Assembly: GCA_015061145.1 (NCBI GenBank)
Contig: SUXD01000008.1
Coordinates: forward strand, 1-64,000
Direction: 5' to 3'
Length of the DNA: 64,000 bases
Source: Bacteroidales bacterium
GTDB taxonomy: Bacteria > Bacteroidota > Bacteroidia > Bacteroidales > Paludibacteraceae
Shown: positions 27,939-37,680 of the stretch, piece after piece
How the letters are laid out: every line of letters begins with the position of its first letter
Numbering within the stretch: the first letter of the stretch is position 1
Notes under the pieces: generated by a model
What the model saw: only the letters and a program-made list of their open reading frames with translations
Told to the model about the DNA's origin: nothing
Databases searched by the model: none
Program-made: the position numbers and the translations under genes

Positions 27939-28946
27939 TCATCGCACTATTTTTCCCAACAACCAATGTATGCCCCATGAAAAAAATATCACAACTATAG
28001 TAACAATGGCATAAATTAACACGGCAGGCAAACAAAGCGAACAAGACATATACAACTCTGACAATAAAATGATAATCAAAATTTGTATCACATATATCTC
28101 GTATGATATACTCCCCAGCCAATCAAACACTTTATTGTCAAGATTTATTATAGGATTTTCAGACAATTGACTTATAATCAACACACAAGCTAGAATAGCG
28201 ATATATTCTACTCTGACTGGAGATGGTATTAACATTCCATATAATCCTGACATAATAAACAGTAGCCATGTTAGCACAGAAAGCAGATTTGATTTGCTAA
28301 TAATATTAATCAGTTTATTTTTCTTTCTAACTAAAATTCCCAACGCTACACCTGCAAACATACAATCTAAACCAGCTGTTCCCCATAACCTATATATAAA
28401 AGTTTCTTTTCCGATAAACCAATATATCATCCATTTTGTCAAAGCCCAAACTATTGCAATAATAACAGAAGCGTTTAACAACTTTTCACCACAGAATTTC
28501 TTCACTATGGGAAATGTTAAATAAAACAACAATAACGAACCAATAAACCACAAATGTACCAATGGTAAAACAGGAGCAAAAAATCCGCAAAAAGGAACAT
28601 TTGGCATCAAAAACAAATACCACCAAAATGAATCATTCAATACTTCATTAATTCTACCAATGAAAGCAAAGGCACCGATTACTATAATGACATAGAGATA
28701 ATAAAGTGGAAGTATTCTTTTTGCCTTTTTCTTATAATATGTTAGTATTGAATCCTCATTACTTTGTTTATACCCTGCCAAAAATCCACTAATAACAAAA
28801 AAAACATATGCACAACACGCAGGCAAATACATCCTTATACTAGCATTTGAATCAATCCAAGTAGCAAATTCTTCTTGAGTTAAATGCCCCCATAGTAAAA
28901 CAAATGCACATATTGCTCTTATTCCATCCAATCCTTTTATACGCAT
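27939..28946 (-). CDS. Acyltransferase 3 (OafA-like) membrane protein
   Basis: 335 residues with about ten hydrophobic helices. The opening [21 protein letters not shown] and the later [16 protein letters not shown] are the hallmarks of the acyltransferase 3 family, which O-acetylates sugars using acyl-CoA across the inner membrane. In this locus it would decorate the exported glycan. It is the leftmost gene of the AT-rich central block. Confidence 0.88.
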   Translation of the reverse strand: MRIKGLDGIRAICAFVLLWGHLTQEEFATWIDSNASIRMYLPACCAYVFFVISGFLAGYKQSNEDSILTYYKKKAKRILPLYYLYVIIVIGAFAFIGRINEVLNDSFWWYLFLMPNVPFCGFFAPVLPLVHLWFIGSLLLFYLTFPIVKKFCGEKLLNASVIIAIVWALTKWMIYWFIGKETFIYRLWGTAGLDCMFAGVALGILVRKKNKLINIISKSNLLSVLTWLLFIMSGLYGMLIPSPVRVEYIAILACVLIISQLSENPIINLDNKVFDWLGSISYEIYVIQILIIILLSELYMSCSLCLPAVLIYAIVTIVVIFFSWGIHWLLGKIVR

Positions 28947-29003
28947 ATTATTTCTCCTTCTTTAGTTTATATGTTTAAAAGCATATTCTTGGAGCAAAAA
29001 AAA

Positions 29004-29924
29004 TTATTTCTCTATAATTTTATTATATAATTCCATTATTTTTTTTACCACCAAATCATTTGTTAAGCTACGCTCTAATATTCGTTCTCTCCCTTTTGTT
29101 CTATCATTCAATGCCAAAGCCTTTCGCAATCCATCAGCAACGCTTTCAGGTATTCTATCCACAAGATAACACCCTTCCACCTCCTCAATCACCTCTGCCA
29201 CATCGCCAACATCAACGCTGACAATAGGACACCCGCATGCCATCGCTTCCTTAACGACTTGTGGCGAACCTTCGGTATATGACGTCATGACAAACACATC
29301 AACAGCATACATCAGTGTGGCAACTTGTTTCCTTGAATACCCTTTCATCTCAATTAACTCTACCCCATCAAGCAAATCAATTGCACTTTTAGCTAATGGA
29401 TAATTTTTTACTGCATTATCAAAAGCCCCTGCAAATAATACATATTTAACATCTGTTTTTAATCCCATTTTTTCGCGCGCCATTATTTTTTCCTGAAACA
29501 CGAAGTTTTCAATATCAATCCCGCAAGGAATAAGTGAAAATCTTTTTTTTATAGCTGAAATATCAATGTTCTTTTGAGAAACAAATATGTTCCATGCTGA
29601 CAATTTCATTGATATTCTTGATAAAATCAACACTTTCTTTACATTGATGTCACTTCCATGATAAGTTGTAATAACAGGAACATTGCGCTGAAGATTTGCC
29701 AACAAACCACACAATCCGTAATGAGCATGAATAATATCTGGTTTATATTCCTTTATTGTATTATTCAAACCTTTTAACGCTTTCAGATACCCTATTATCC
29801 CTTTCCCTACAACGCCAAAGTATTTAACCTCACATCCTGCTTTCTGTAAAGCCTCTGCTTGCTCCACAATAAAAGGGGCAAAATTAGAATGACGATTATT
29901 AGAAGCAACAAATAAAATACGCAT
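29004..29924 (-). CDS. Glycosyltransferase family 4
   Basis: 306 residues. The N-terminal half has the acceptor domain with DIIHAHYGLCG; the C-terminal half the donor-binding Rossmann domain with VLFAGAFDNAVKNYPLA and the retaining-GT4 segment EGSPQVVKEAMACGCPIVSVDVGDVAE containing the E-x7-E pair. Length is slightly short for GT4. Cytoplasmic, membrane-associated; sugar donor cannot be told. 11 bases separate it from the upstream membrane protein. Confidence 0.85.
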   Translation of the reverse strand: MRILFVASNNRHSNFAPFIVEQAEALQKAGCEVKYFGVVGKGIIGYLKALKGLNNTIKEYKPDIIHAHYGLCGLLANLQRNVPVITTYHGSDINVKKVLILSRISMKLSAWNIFVSQKNIDISAIKKRFSLIPCGIDIENFVFQEKIMAREKMGLKTDVKYVLFAGAFDNAVKNYPLAKSAIDLLDGVELIEMKGYSRKQVATLMYAVDVFVMTSYTEGSPQVVKEAMACGCPIVSVDVGDVAEVIEEVEGCYLVDRIPESVADGLRKALALNDRTKGRERILERSLTNDLVVKKIMELYNKIIEK

Positions 29925-29935
29925 AATATAATTAT

Positions 29936-31354
29936 TTAAACCAAACCTCTTCCTGCCAATTTAAACCAACTCCATGCTATCAGAGCAATGAATATAAAAA
30001 TTAACCAATAGTTGAAAAATTTCATTTTACGCTTTTGAGCGACATAATATATCCCATACGAAAACATAATCGTAGCAAAAGGCAAGATTGGCAAATGGAA
30101 ACGTTCCGATTGGGCAAAAGATGAAAATACTAGGACAAGCAAATATCCTATAAATACCGATAACATCAATACATTTTTACGCCATTCTCCGCTAAAAAAC
30201 AACGCAAAAACTGACACTATGGTAAAAAAAGAGAATACATTCTTGCAATAATTGCCACCATTAATCATTTTTTGATTTTCTTGATTAGGAGTTTCTACAA
30301 TAGTCGGGAATGGTATTGTGAAAATCAATGGAGCAAAAACGGCTGCTCCCGCATATTTTGCGAACTCATTTCCGTTGCTACGCTGAGCCCGCCATTCCAT
30401 ATTTGCTTTCTGTTCCGAGCCTCCGGTCTCCCATATTTTTTGTATATCATATCTTATTCTAAGATTTGACCAGATTACCGACAATATAAATATCACAGAG
30501 ACGAGCCCTATTAAAATACGCTTTGTTACACTAATGACTTTTTTGGATGTAAAAAAAACAGTAAAACCAAAAGAAACAAACAAAACCGCTCCCAGTGCCG
30601 TCCGGAACGAAAAGGTTATTGCAGCAATAAACAACAAAAGTATTATTTGGAGCATTGAGACTTTATTTTGGCGTAAAAAGAAATCTGTTCTCTCCACAAA
30701 GAATACAGTTAATAAAGTCAGTTCTATCTCTTTCACATGCAATCCGCAATAATACACTAAATTGGGCATAAACAAACAAAATACTGCAGATAACCTACCG
30801 ATATTCTCACCAAAATTCCGAGATGCCAATTTATAAATCAACAAACATATCAAAGCACCCCATAAAGCTTTCAGTATTCTGACAACAAAAATAGAATCCC
30901 ATGTAAAGTTATATATAAAGGCCAAATAAGAGGCATAACCGGCATCTGACAGTTCTTCCGTTAAAAACTTATTGTACTCTTTTAAGTTGTTCGTACGGAA
31001 CATTTCCAATATCCATAATGCTTTCGAATTATAATTCACAGAATCCATTGCATCATATTCAAACGGTTGTCCAGTAGCAATATCATAATACACATAACTG
31101 AAAATGACATACGCAACACGTATAATTAAAGCTGTATAAAATATTGTTTTACAAAATTTCTTTTGCGAATATCCAATCCATTTAACATTTTGTTTCTGTG
31201 AATAATAGAAAAAGAAAAAAACCTCTGCCACCCCAAATAGCATCCACTGAAAATCTAACGCATATCTGGGGTAAATAAAAGCAACTGTCATCAAAACCAA
31301 TAAGTATGTGATTATCGACTTCTTAACAATACTAAACGGGAAAGGATTTTTCAT
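29936..31354 (-). CDS. Multi-spanning membrane protein, GT-C glycosyltransferase-like
   Basis: 472 residues, about eleven membrane helices. After the third helix comes a loop YYDIATGQPFEYDAMDSVNYNSKALW, and a further loop has EIELTLLTVFFVERTDFF. The topology and acidic extracytoplasmic loop fit GT39/GT83-like lipid-linked sugar transferases; an O-antigen polymerase or ligase cannot be excluded. It shares four bases (ATGA) with the upstream GT4 gene. Confidence 0.6.
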   Translation of the reverse strand: MKNPFPFSIVKKSIITYLLVLMTVAFIYPRYALDFQWMLFGVAEVFFFFYYSQKQNVKWIGYSQKKFCKTIFYTALIIRVAYVIFSYVYYDIATGQPFEYDAMDSVNYNSKALWILEMFRTNNLKEYNKFLTEELSDAGYASYLAFIYNFTWDSIFVVRILKALWGALICLLIYKLASRNFGENIGRLSAVFCLFMPNLVYYCGLHVKEIELTLLTVFFVERTDFFLRQNKVSMLQIILLLFIAAITFSFRTALGAVLFVSFGFTVFFTSKKVISVTKRILIGLVSVIFILSVIWSNLRIRYDIQKIWETGGSEQKANMEWRAQRSNGNEFAKYAGAAVFAPLIFTIPFPTIVETPNQENQKMINGGNYCKNVFSFFTIVSVFALFFSGEWRKNVLMLSVFIGYLLVLVFSSFAQSERFHLPILPFATIMFSYGIYYVAQKRKMKFFNYWLIFIFIALIAWSWFKLAGRGLV

Positions 31355-32466
31355 CTTGACAAATACAAGTTGATATACGATTCGGCTGTTTTATCAATCG
31401 AAAACATATTCAAATACTTTTGATGATTATTTACTTTTATCTTCTTCACTTGAGCATCATCTTCGTTCAGATAATGATTAATAACATCTATAAAATCATC
31501 CACATTTACAGAAACAGATAGATAACCATTTACCCCGTCCTCCACAATGTCAGGTATTCCCCCTACAGGAGTGCTGATTATCGGTAAACTGGCATTCATC
31601 GCCTCTATCATGGAAATTGGCAAACCTTCATAAAATGAAGACATAATAAAACAATCAGAGCATAACAAATAATCAAACACATTGGGTACACTGCCTATGT
31701 AATGCGTATTAGATGGAGTTACATCTTTATGTTTATCAATAAAATTATCCGGATCTCGTCCTATAATCATCAAAGCAATATTCCTATCAGCCAACATCGA
31801 AAAAGCACTGACTAACATGTCAAAGTTTTTTTCCTTTGTCATACGCCCTACAGCCACAAAAACTTTTGTGTTTTCATTTTTTTTGAATGATTCTACCGTC
31901 TGCCTTACATCTTGATATGTAGAAGTTGGTTTTTGCGTCTTTCTGCCATTATATATAACCGGAATAGGATTAGGCAAATTGTAAACTTGTTGAAAATCAA
32001 CACCTATTTTTTTTGATATCCCCACAAAATTTAATTTACCAGAACGTGCAAAATAACGTCTAATATTCCTCATGCACTTTCTTGGTTCTTCAGATAAGAC
32101 ATCACTATGAATAGTGTAAAAGAATTTTGTTTTTTTAATAAAAAAAAGCGAAAAAATAAGATACGGGAAAAGCGCAGGAAGATGACAATTTACTATGTCA
32201 AATGACTCTTTTTTCAAGAATCTATAAATCCTAAATATCAAAGAACAATCGAAACCTTTGTGTTTTCCCATATCGCACAGTCTTACATTCGGAAGAAGTT
32301 GACTTGCCATTTGCTGATTTGGTTTTCTGAAAGAACAGACTGTCACATCATGTCCCATTTCTGCTTGAGCATTTGCCAAATCTATAACCAATCTTTCTGC
32401 CCCGCCTTGACCTAAATCTCCTGATATTAATTGTAAAATTTTCATATTATTCTGTTTATCTGGCAA
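31351..32466 (-). CDS. Glycosyltransferase family 4
   Basis: 371 residues. N-terminal ISGDLGQGGAERLVIDLANA and C-terminal VGRMTKEKNFDMLVSAFSML, then SSFYEGLPISMIEAMNASLPIISTPVGGIPD with the E-x7-E retaining motif, place it firmly in GT4 (WbaZ/TagE-like). It transfers a sugar from a nucleotide donor to a lipid-linked acceptor in the cytoplasm. It starts one base after the stop of the rffA-like gene. Confidence 0.9.
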   Translation of the reverse strand: MPDKQNNMKILQLISGDLGQGGAERLVIDLANAQAEMGHDVTVCSFRKPNQQMASQLLPNVRLCDMGKHKGFDCSLIFRIYRFLKKESFDIVNCHLPALFPYLIFSLFFIKKTKFFYTIHSDVLSEEPRKCMRNIRRYFARSGKLNFVGISKKIGVDFQQVYNLPNPIPVIYNGRKTQKPTSTYQDVRQTVESFKKNENTKVFVAVGRMTKEKNFDMLVSAFSMLADRNIALMIIGRDPDNFIDKHKDVTPSNTHYIGSVPNVFDYLLCSDCFIMSSFYEGLPISMIEAMNASLPIISTPVGGIPDIVEDGVNGYLSVSVNVDDFIDVINHYLNEDDAQVKKIKVNNHQKYLNMFSIDKTAESYINLYLSR

Positions 32467-32467
32467 A

Positions 32468-33586
32468 TTATTCTTTTATCACTTTACAAATTTGCTCCAC
32501 ATCCGCTTCGGTCAGTTCGTAAAACAACGGCAACCGGACCAAGCAATCGGCATAACGGTCGCATTCAGGCAAAGCGCGACCATCGTGTTTATCCTTGTAA
32601 TATTCGCTGCTGTGCAGACTCAAATAATGAAACACCGCCAATATGTCATTCTCTTTGAGTTTTTTTATCAATGCCGTGCGCTCTTCCAAATTGTTGCAAA
32701 CCAAATAGAACATGTGCGCGTTATTGGTGGCATAATCTGGGACATCCGGCAATACGAATGCACCTTTTTCGGATTCTGGTTCAAGCAATTCGTAATACTT
32801 GTTCCATAGCAACTTACGTTTAGCCTGAATATCATCCATATTCTCCAACTGTGCCCAAAGAAATGCCGCCACCACCTCACTGGTCAAAAACGAACTGCCG
32901 GTATCAACCCAACCATATTTGTTCACTTCGCCTCTGAAAAACTCTGCACGGTTTGTTCCCTTTTCCCAAATGATTTCGGCACGACGGATAAACCGCTCAT
33001 CATTGATGCCCAGCATGCCGCCTTCGCCAGATATAATATTCTTCGTCTCATGAAAAGAGAAGGCTGAAAGATGTCCGATTGTGCCCAATGGTCGTCCTTT
33101 GTAATAAGAATCTATGGCTTGTGCAGCATCTTCTACCACCAATAAGTTGTGCTTATCAGCAATAGCCATAATCTTATCCATATCGCACGCCACACCAGCA
33201 TAATGCACTGGTACAATTACTTTTGTCTTGGGGGTTATCAAGGCTTCGATTTGCTCGGCATCAATATTCGGATTACGCTTCATGCTGTCTGCAAATACAA
33301 TTCTAGCACCTGCACGCACAAAAGCCAATGCCGAAGAAACAAAAGTATAACTCGGCACGATCACTTCATCGCCTGGCTTTATATCGCACAATATAGCGCA
33401 CATTTCCAAGGCATCAGTACAACTGGTAGTCAGCAAACATTTCTTAAAGCCATACTTTTCTTCAAAAAAGCGTTGACAACGTTTTGTAAACTCTCCATTA
33501 CCGCTCAATTTGCCATTATAAACGGCCTGATACATATAATGAGCTTCTTTGCCAGTCAAATAAGGTTTGTTAAAAGGGATATTCAT
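32468..33586 (-). CDS. rffA: dTDP-4-amino-4,6-dideoxygalactose transaminase (RffA/WecE-like)
   Basis: 372 residues. The opening MNIPFNKPYLTGKEAHYMY and the segment GNGEFTKRCQRFFEEKYG are characteristic of RffA/WecE. The active site has VVEDAAQAID and the PLP lysine in SFHETKNIISGEGG near residue 180. The enzyme makes dTDP-4-amino-4,6-dideoxy-galactose from the 4-keto sugar. No rmlA/rmlB genes are in the window, so dTDP-4-keto-6-deoxyglucose must come from elsewhere. Its product amine could be the acceptor for the acyl cassette encoded just upstream. Confidence 0.85.
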   Translation of the reverse strand: MNIPFNKPYLTGKEAHYMYQAVYNGKLSGNGEFTKRCQRFFEEKYGFKKCLLTTSCTDALEMCAILCDIKPGDEVIVPSYTFVSSALAFVRAGARIVFADSMKRNPNIDAEQIEALITPKTKVIVPVHYAGVACDMDKIMAIADKHNLLVVEDAAQAIDSYYKGRPLGTIGHLSAFSFHETKNIISGEGGMLGINDERFIRRAEIIWEKGTNRAEFFRGEVNKYGWVDTGSSFLTSEVVAAFLWAQLENMDDIQAKRKLLWNKYYELLEPESEKGAFVLPDVPDYATNNAHMFYLVCNNLEERTALIKKLKENDILAVFHYLSLHSSEYYKDKHDGRALPECDRYADCLVRLPLFYELTEADVEQICKVIKE

Positions 33587-33647
33587 TGCTATTTATTATT
33601 CACTTCTTTCTTTTATTACAACTATATCAAAGTAATTAATTTAATAA

Positions 33648-34766
33648 TTATTTTTTACTATAAATCAAATATCCACTACGGTCGGCACTACAGGTAACAT
33701 TGTGCAAGTTGTTATCTGTAATCTCTGCTTTGAATATTTCAGGATGTTGTTCTGGATGGGCTATAAATTCTTGAATTTTAGATAACAACAATTTTGTTTC
33801 CTCGCACAAGAAATATACTCCACTTTGTTGAGAAGTTGTAAATTGAGGAGTCTTAAATTCTCCTAAAGCAACTTCAATCACCCCCTTCACAAAATCATAA
33901 CCTGTACTTAATCTAACCAGATCACTACCAATAAAATCTCCGCCCATTCTGCCTCCAATCTCCATCACGGCAACATGTCCGTCTTTTGTAATCCTATATT
34001 CTGAATGACTAGCGCCATCTGTCAATCCAAGTGCATTTAAAGCGCGATTCGTGATAGCATATATCTTTTCGTACATTACTTTGGACAATGTACTTGGTTG
34101 GTGATGTTCCAATTCTACAAAATGTGGTGCTTCTGTAGTTACTTTATCTGTTATCTGCAACGGATAATGTTGACCATGATATGAAATAAACTCCACACTA
34201 ATTTCCCTGCCATCCACGAACTCCTCTATCATGGCTTCTTTCTTAAAACTCTTATCTAATGCAATTTCTACAGCAGGTTGCAAATCTTCCCATTGCTCCA
34301 CTTTTGTTACACCTAAACTTCCACTTCTATCGGTAGGTTTCACGATTAACGGCAATTTCATCTGCGGAAAATCGTGTTTTGTACAATGTGCATTGTTTAC
34401 CATCTTATATAATGGACAAGGAATATTAGACTTCATAAATACTTCACGCATTGCAAACTTGTTATTGGCTCGCACTGCTGCTTCATAGTTATTTCCAACC
34501 AGTCCCATTTTATTCGCCACATACGCTACAGTAGGTGCTGCGACATCGCTTGCAATCGTGCAAATACCATCTATTTGTTTTTTTTGACAAACCGTTAGTA
34601 TCTGTTCTTTCTCCACAATGGATATGGGATAAAATTCATCAACTAAGTCTTTGCATACCGCTCCGTCTTTCCACGCAAAGCATAAGGTATATAGTCCCAT
34701 TTCTTTTGCTTTCATCACCAACGGTTCCTGCAAATATGATGCTCCTATGATTGCGAGTGTTTTCAT
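33648..34766 (-). CDS. ATP-grasp domain protein (ligase-like), first copy
   Basis: 372 residues. Pre-ATP-grasp Rossmann part (IIGASYLQEPLVMKAKEMG), then LPLIVKPTDRSGSLGVTKV with the ATP-binding lysine, MIEEFVDGREISVEF, and AVMEIGGRMGGDFIG for metal binding. Closest in style to carbamoyl-phosphate-synthase-like or amino-acid-ligase ATP-grasps. It would form an amide or ester from a carboxylate via an acyl phosphate; candidates here are amino-sugar or acyl decorations. Overlaps the upstream gene by four bases. Confidence 0.8.
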   Translation of the reverse strand: MKTLAIIGASYLQEPLVMKAKEMGLYTLCFAWKDGAVCKDLVDEFYPISIVEKEQILTVCQKKQIDGICTIASDVAAPTVAYVANKMGLVGNNYEAAVRANNKFAMREVFMKSNIPCPLYKMVNNAHCTKHDFPQMKLPLIVKPTDRSGSLGVTKVEQWEDLQPAVEIALDKSFKKEAMIEEFVDGREISVEFISYHGQHYPLQITDKVTTEAPHFVELEHHQPSTLSKVMYEKIYAITNRALNALGLTDGASHSEYRITKDGHVAVMEIGGRMGGDFIGSDLVRLSTGYDFVKGVIEVALGEFKTPQFTTSQQSGVYFLCEETKLLLSKIQEFIAHPEQHPEIFKAEITDNNLHNVTCSADRSGYLIYSKK

Positions 34767-35737
34767 TCTGATTTAATTCCATTAATTGTATCCGTCAAAT
34801 ATAGTATCCCTCCTAAAAATGCTGGAATGAGAGTAATAACCACGTAATACATTAAAGACACTGCAATAATAATATCACCAGGTAAACCTAATTGTTTATA
34901 AAAGTAAACAAAAGCTCCTTCCCGCAATCCTATACCACCAAATGTAATAGGAATCATAGTTATTACACTAATCAGTGGCTGATAGCATAAATGATAGATG
35001 AAATTAATATGACAGCCACAGGCTTCGAAAAGGAAATATACAACCAATATATTTGACAATTGAAGCATCAGTATAAGAACAATAGACAACAGCAAACTTT
35101 TGTTAAAGGGGAATGTATGCAAACCCTCATAAAGTTTCGATAAATAACCAACAGCTTTCGGTTGTATTTTTATTAACGAAATCCATTGTTGTATATGCAT
35201 ATACCACCATCTACTCAAAATAATCCACAGCACGAAAGCTACGATGACAACTAATATAACAATCGGCAAAAATGACACATTTACATTCACAAACAGCCAT
35301 GCAACAGCCGCAATAAAAGCTAAGCATATTAAGCCCAATATTCTCTCCACAAACACCGTACTTCCAACTTTGCCTCTTGCCTCTGGATGACGTTTCTCTA
35401 TATTATATATACGGAGAACATCATACCCCTGAGAACTCGGAAGAATTAAGCCCCAAAAAGAGGATATTAAAATTAAGCGATAAAGAAAAGTTGATTTTTC
35501 TTTGACACCTACCATAGAAAGAAATGACTTCCAACGGTTGGAAGAAAGAGTCGTTGTAACAATTATTGGCGTAAAGACAGCTAAAATGCAATAGTATGAA
35601 TTGTCAATCTGATGTTTAAAGTCAGAAAGATTAACACCGAATTTACTACAAATAACATATAGTATCACTATAGAAAGCGATACTTTTATTATTGAAGAAA
35701 GAATATGTTTTACGTTCCGTTTCAATTTTGCATACAA
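34763..35737 (-). CDS. Lysylphosphatidylglycerol synthase TM-domain (AglD-like) flippase protein
   Basis: 324 residues with about eight membrane helices. The segment SSQGYDVLRIYNIEKRHPEARGKVGSTVFVERILGL and the later MIPITFGGIGLREGAFVYFY are diagnostic for the lysylphosphatidylglycerol-synthase transmembrane family (DUF-type UPF0104), found in flippases and in dolichol-linked sugar systems such as AglD. No synthase domain is attached. It could move a lipid-linked intermediate across the membrane. It overlaps the acyltransferase upstream by 16 bases and the ATP-grasp gene by four. Confidence 0.8.
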   Translation of the reverse strand: MYAKLKRNVKHILSSIIKVSLSIVILYVICSKFGVNLSDFKHQIDNSYYCILAVFTPIIVTTTLSSNRWKSFLSMVGVKEKSTFLYRLILISSFWGLILPSSQGYDVLRIYNIEKRHPEARGKVGSTVFVERILGLICLAFIAAVAWLFVNVNVSFLPIVILVVIVAFVLWIILSRWWYMHIQQWISLIKIQPKAVGYLSKLYEGLHTFPFNKSLLLSIVLILMLQLSNILVVYFLFEACGCHINFIYHLCYQPLISVITMIPITFGGIGLREGAFVYFYKQLGLPGDIIIAVSLMYYVVITLIPAFLGGILYLTDTINGIKSE

Positions 35738-36267
35738 CTAGGTAATTCCGAAATAATTTGCATCGGATTTCCTCCAACAATTACATTCTTTTTTACTCGT
35801 TTACGAACAACGGTGCCAGCCTCAATAATAGAATTTTCACCTATAGATTTTGTCCCTGCAAGAATAATTGATCCCGTTCCGCACCACACATTATTAGCGA
35901 TTGTCAATGGTGTTGGTATAGGACTCTCTCTATCTATAGGAAGAACATTATGAGTATGTGTCCAAACAATAGTACCTTCACTAAGAGACGAGTGCTCTCC
36001 CATAGAAAATCCCCCACTATAGTCTACTTTTACATTATCAGCCAAAGTACAATGTTCACCTATTCGGAATGTGCCACTACTCATGCCGTGCTGCCGATGC
36101 AATACAACATTGTATCCTATTACGCAGTTATAAGGAATACCAAAACTGATATGATAAAAAAGCCAACGGACATAGTATAATCCTGGTAATGAGAACAATT
36201 GCCCCCCCACAATCATCTGGAAAAATCTCCGCCAGCCTTCCTGCATTATGTAACTAATAGTTCTCAT
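35722..36267 (-). CDS. Left-handed beta-helix acyltransferase
   Basis: 181 residues with hexapeptide repeats (IGEHCTLADNVKVDYSGG, MGEHSSLSEGTIVW, IANNVWCGTGSIILAG, IGENSIIEAGTVV) and a final proline-rich turn (IVGGNPMQII). Such trimeric enzymes acylate sugar hydroxyl or amino groups. Sitting two bases after the ACP gene, it is a good candidate to transfer the ACP-bound acyl group made by the cassette 36269-41157 to a sugar; that donor use is an inference, since most relatives use acyl-CoA. Confidence 0.8.
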   Translation of the reverse strand: MRTISYIMQEGWRRFFQMIVGGQLFSLPGLYYVRWLFYHISFGIPYNCVIGYNVVLHRQHGMSSGTFRIGEHCTLADNVKVDYSGGFSMGEHSSLSEGTIVWTHTHNVLPIDRESPIPTPLTIANNVWCGTGSIILAGTKSIGENSIIEAGTVVRKRVKKNVIVGGNPMQIISELPSCMQN

Positions 36268-36268
36268 A

Positions 36269-36505
36269 TTATTTATTAATAATCGTCTCTACTGCTTCAC
36301 CTACATTTTTCCAACTAAGAATCTCGGCTGATGTAAATCTTATATTGAACGCCTTCTCTATAGCAACTATCAATTGGATATTAGTAAGTGAGTCCCACTC
36401 CTCAATGTCCTCTGCTGTTGTTTCTGGTGTCAACACAATCTCCTCGTTATCCAAAACATCACGATAAATTTCTTGCATTTTTCCCAAGACTTCAATTTTT
36501 TCCAT
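36269..36505 (-). CDS. Acyl carrier protein
   Basis: 78 residues, acidic, four-helix size. The phosphopantetheine attachment serine is S39 in EEWDSLTNIQLIVAIE, flanked by a typical helix II. It is distinct from a housekeeping AcpP, which would have DSLDTVE. Placed between a MaoC-like gene and an acyltransferase, it most likely carries a dedicated acyl group for glycan modification. Confidence 0.92.
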   Translation of the reverse strand: MEKIEVLGKMQEIYRDVLDNEEIVLTPETTAEDIEEWDSLTNIQLIVAIEKAFNIRFTSAEILSWKNVGEAVETIINK

Positions 36506-36514
36506 ATTTATAAA

Positions 36515-36937
36515 TTATTTAGTTAATAATCCTATTTGTACATGCCCTTTTGCCACCAATTGCGGTTTTTCGACATTGTTGCGATAAAATTTCAATTTGT
36601 AGTTGATAATCTTCACAGCTTCGCTTTTATCCTCAATCTCAGCCTTGATTAGAATATCATCATTTAGGAATACAGGTTTATGATACTGTATATCCTGTGT
36701 CTGAATCATCACATCCTTTGTAGGCATAACCATGCCAACAAAGTGTGAGACAAAACAATTCAAAATATTACCATACATTACACATTCATCAAATCCTTTT
36801 AGCCTAGCAAATTCAACATCAGTATGTAAACTATTATAATCCTCGCTGGCAATCTGGAACGCTCTATAAACATCTTCTGTCACTTTATATAAATGCTCTA
36901 AATGAGCTGTCTGTTCTACTAATTCTTTAAATTCCAT
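36515..36937 (-). CDS. MaoC-like hotdog-fold dehydratase
   Basis: 140 residues. The hotdog signature AFQIASEDYNSLHTDVEFARLKGF (with catalytic-type D and H near residues 33-39) and the following GNILNCFVSHFVGMVMP match MaoC/FabZ-like (R)-specific hydratases. It would dehydrate or hydrate a 3-hydroxyacyl thioester, here presumably on the ACP encoded nine bases downstream. Confidence 0.85.
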   Translation of the reverse strand: MEFKELVEQTAHLEHLYKVTEDVYRAFQIASEDYNSLHTDVEFARLKGFDECVMYGNILNCFVSHFVGMVMPTKDVMIQTQDIQYHKPVFLNDDILIKAEIEDKSEAVKIINYKLKFYRNNVEKPQLVAKGHVQIGLLTK

Positions 36938-36950
36938 ACCTAATTATTTA

Positions 36951-37679
36951 TTATATGACAGCCCCTCCATCAACACGAATAATTTGTCCTGTAATATATG
37001 ACGAATCTTCGGAAAGAAGGAATAAAACAGTTCGCGCTATTTCCTGTGGTTCTGCCGCTCGCTTCATAGCAATAGCCTTCATCAATTTACCCTTCTCTTT
37101 ATCTGACATACCGACGAACATTTCAGTATTGACTGGGCCACAGGCTACAGCATTTACCCTAATCGAGAATGGAGCCAATTCTTGCGCCATTGTCTTAGTC
37201 AGTTGATTCAATGCAGCTTTGCTCGCATCGTAGGCTGCACCTCCAGGTTGTGAGCCCAAACTAGCCATGGAGGATATATTGATAATTGCACCACGACCTC
37301 TACGCACCATATATTCAGCAGCATATTTACTCATCAAGAATGGTGCAAAATAATTTACACGAAACGTATACTCCACATCCTCATACTCTGTAAATAATAC
37401 AGGTTTTAAAGATAACACCCCCGCACAATTAATCAGTCCTTCAACATTAACATCCAAATTCTCTATCTGCTGCCAACAAGTATCAATAGCCCCCTTGTCC
37501 GTTAAGTCACATTCCACAACAAATATCTGTACTCCACATTCCTTAGCTATTGCATTAAAATCATCAACATAACGACTTTTATTTCGTACACAAGCGACAA
37601 TATCCTTTCCTTGTTGAGCCACCCCAAACATTATAGCCTTTCCTATACCACGATTGGCTCCAGTCACGACGTATGCCAT
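36951..37679 (-). CDS. Short-chain dehydrogenase/reductase (FabG-like)
   Basis: 242 residues. NAD(P)-binding TGANRGIGKAI, NCAGVLS, catalytic serine in INISSMASLGS and YxxxK as YDASKAALNQL near residue 150, and the C-terminal YITGQIIRVDGGAVI give a complete classical SDR. In context it should reduce a 3-ketoacyl-ACP or a keto-sugar-acyl intermediate made by the split transketolase upstream. Confidence 0.9.
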   Translation of the reverse strand: MAYVVTGANRGIGKAIMFGVAQQGKDIVACVRNKSRYVDDFNAIAKECGVQIFVVECDLTDKGAIDTCWQQIENLDVNVEGLINCAGVLSLKPVLFTEYEDVEYTFRVNYFAPFLMSKYAAEYMVRRGRGAIINISSMASLGSQPGGAAYDASKAALNQLTKTMAQELAPFSIRVNAVACGPVNTEMFVGMSDKEKGKLMKAIAMKRAAEPQEIARTVLFLLSEDSSYITGQIIRVDGGAVI

Positions 37680-37680
37680 A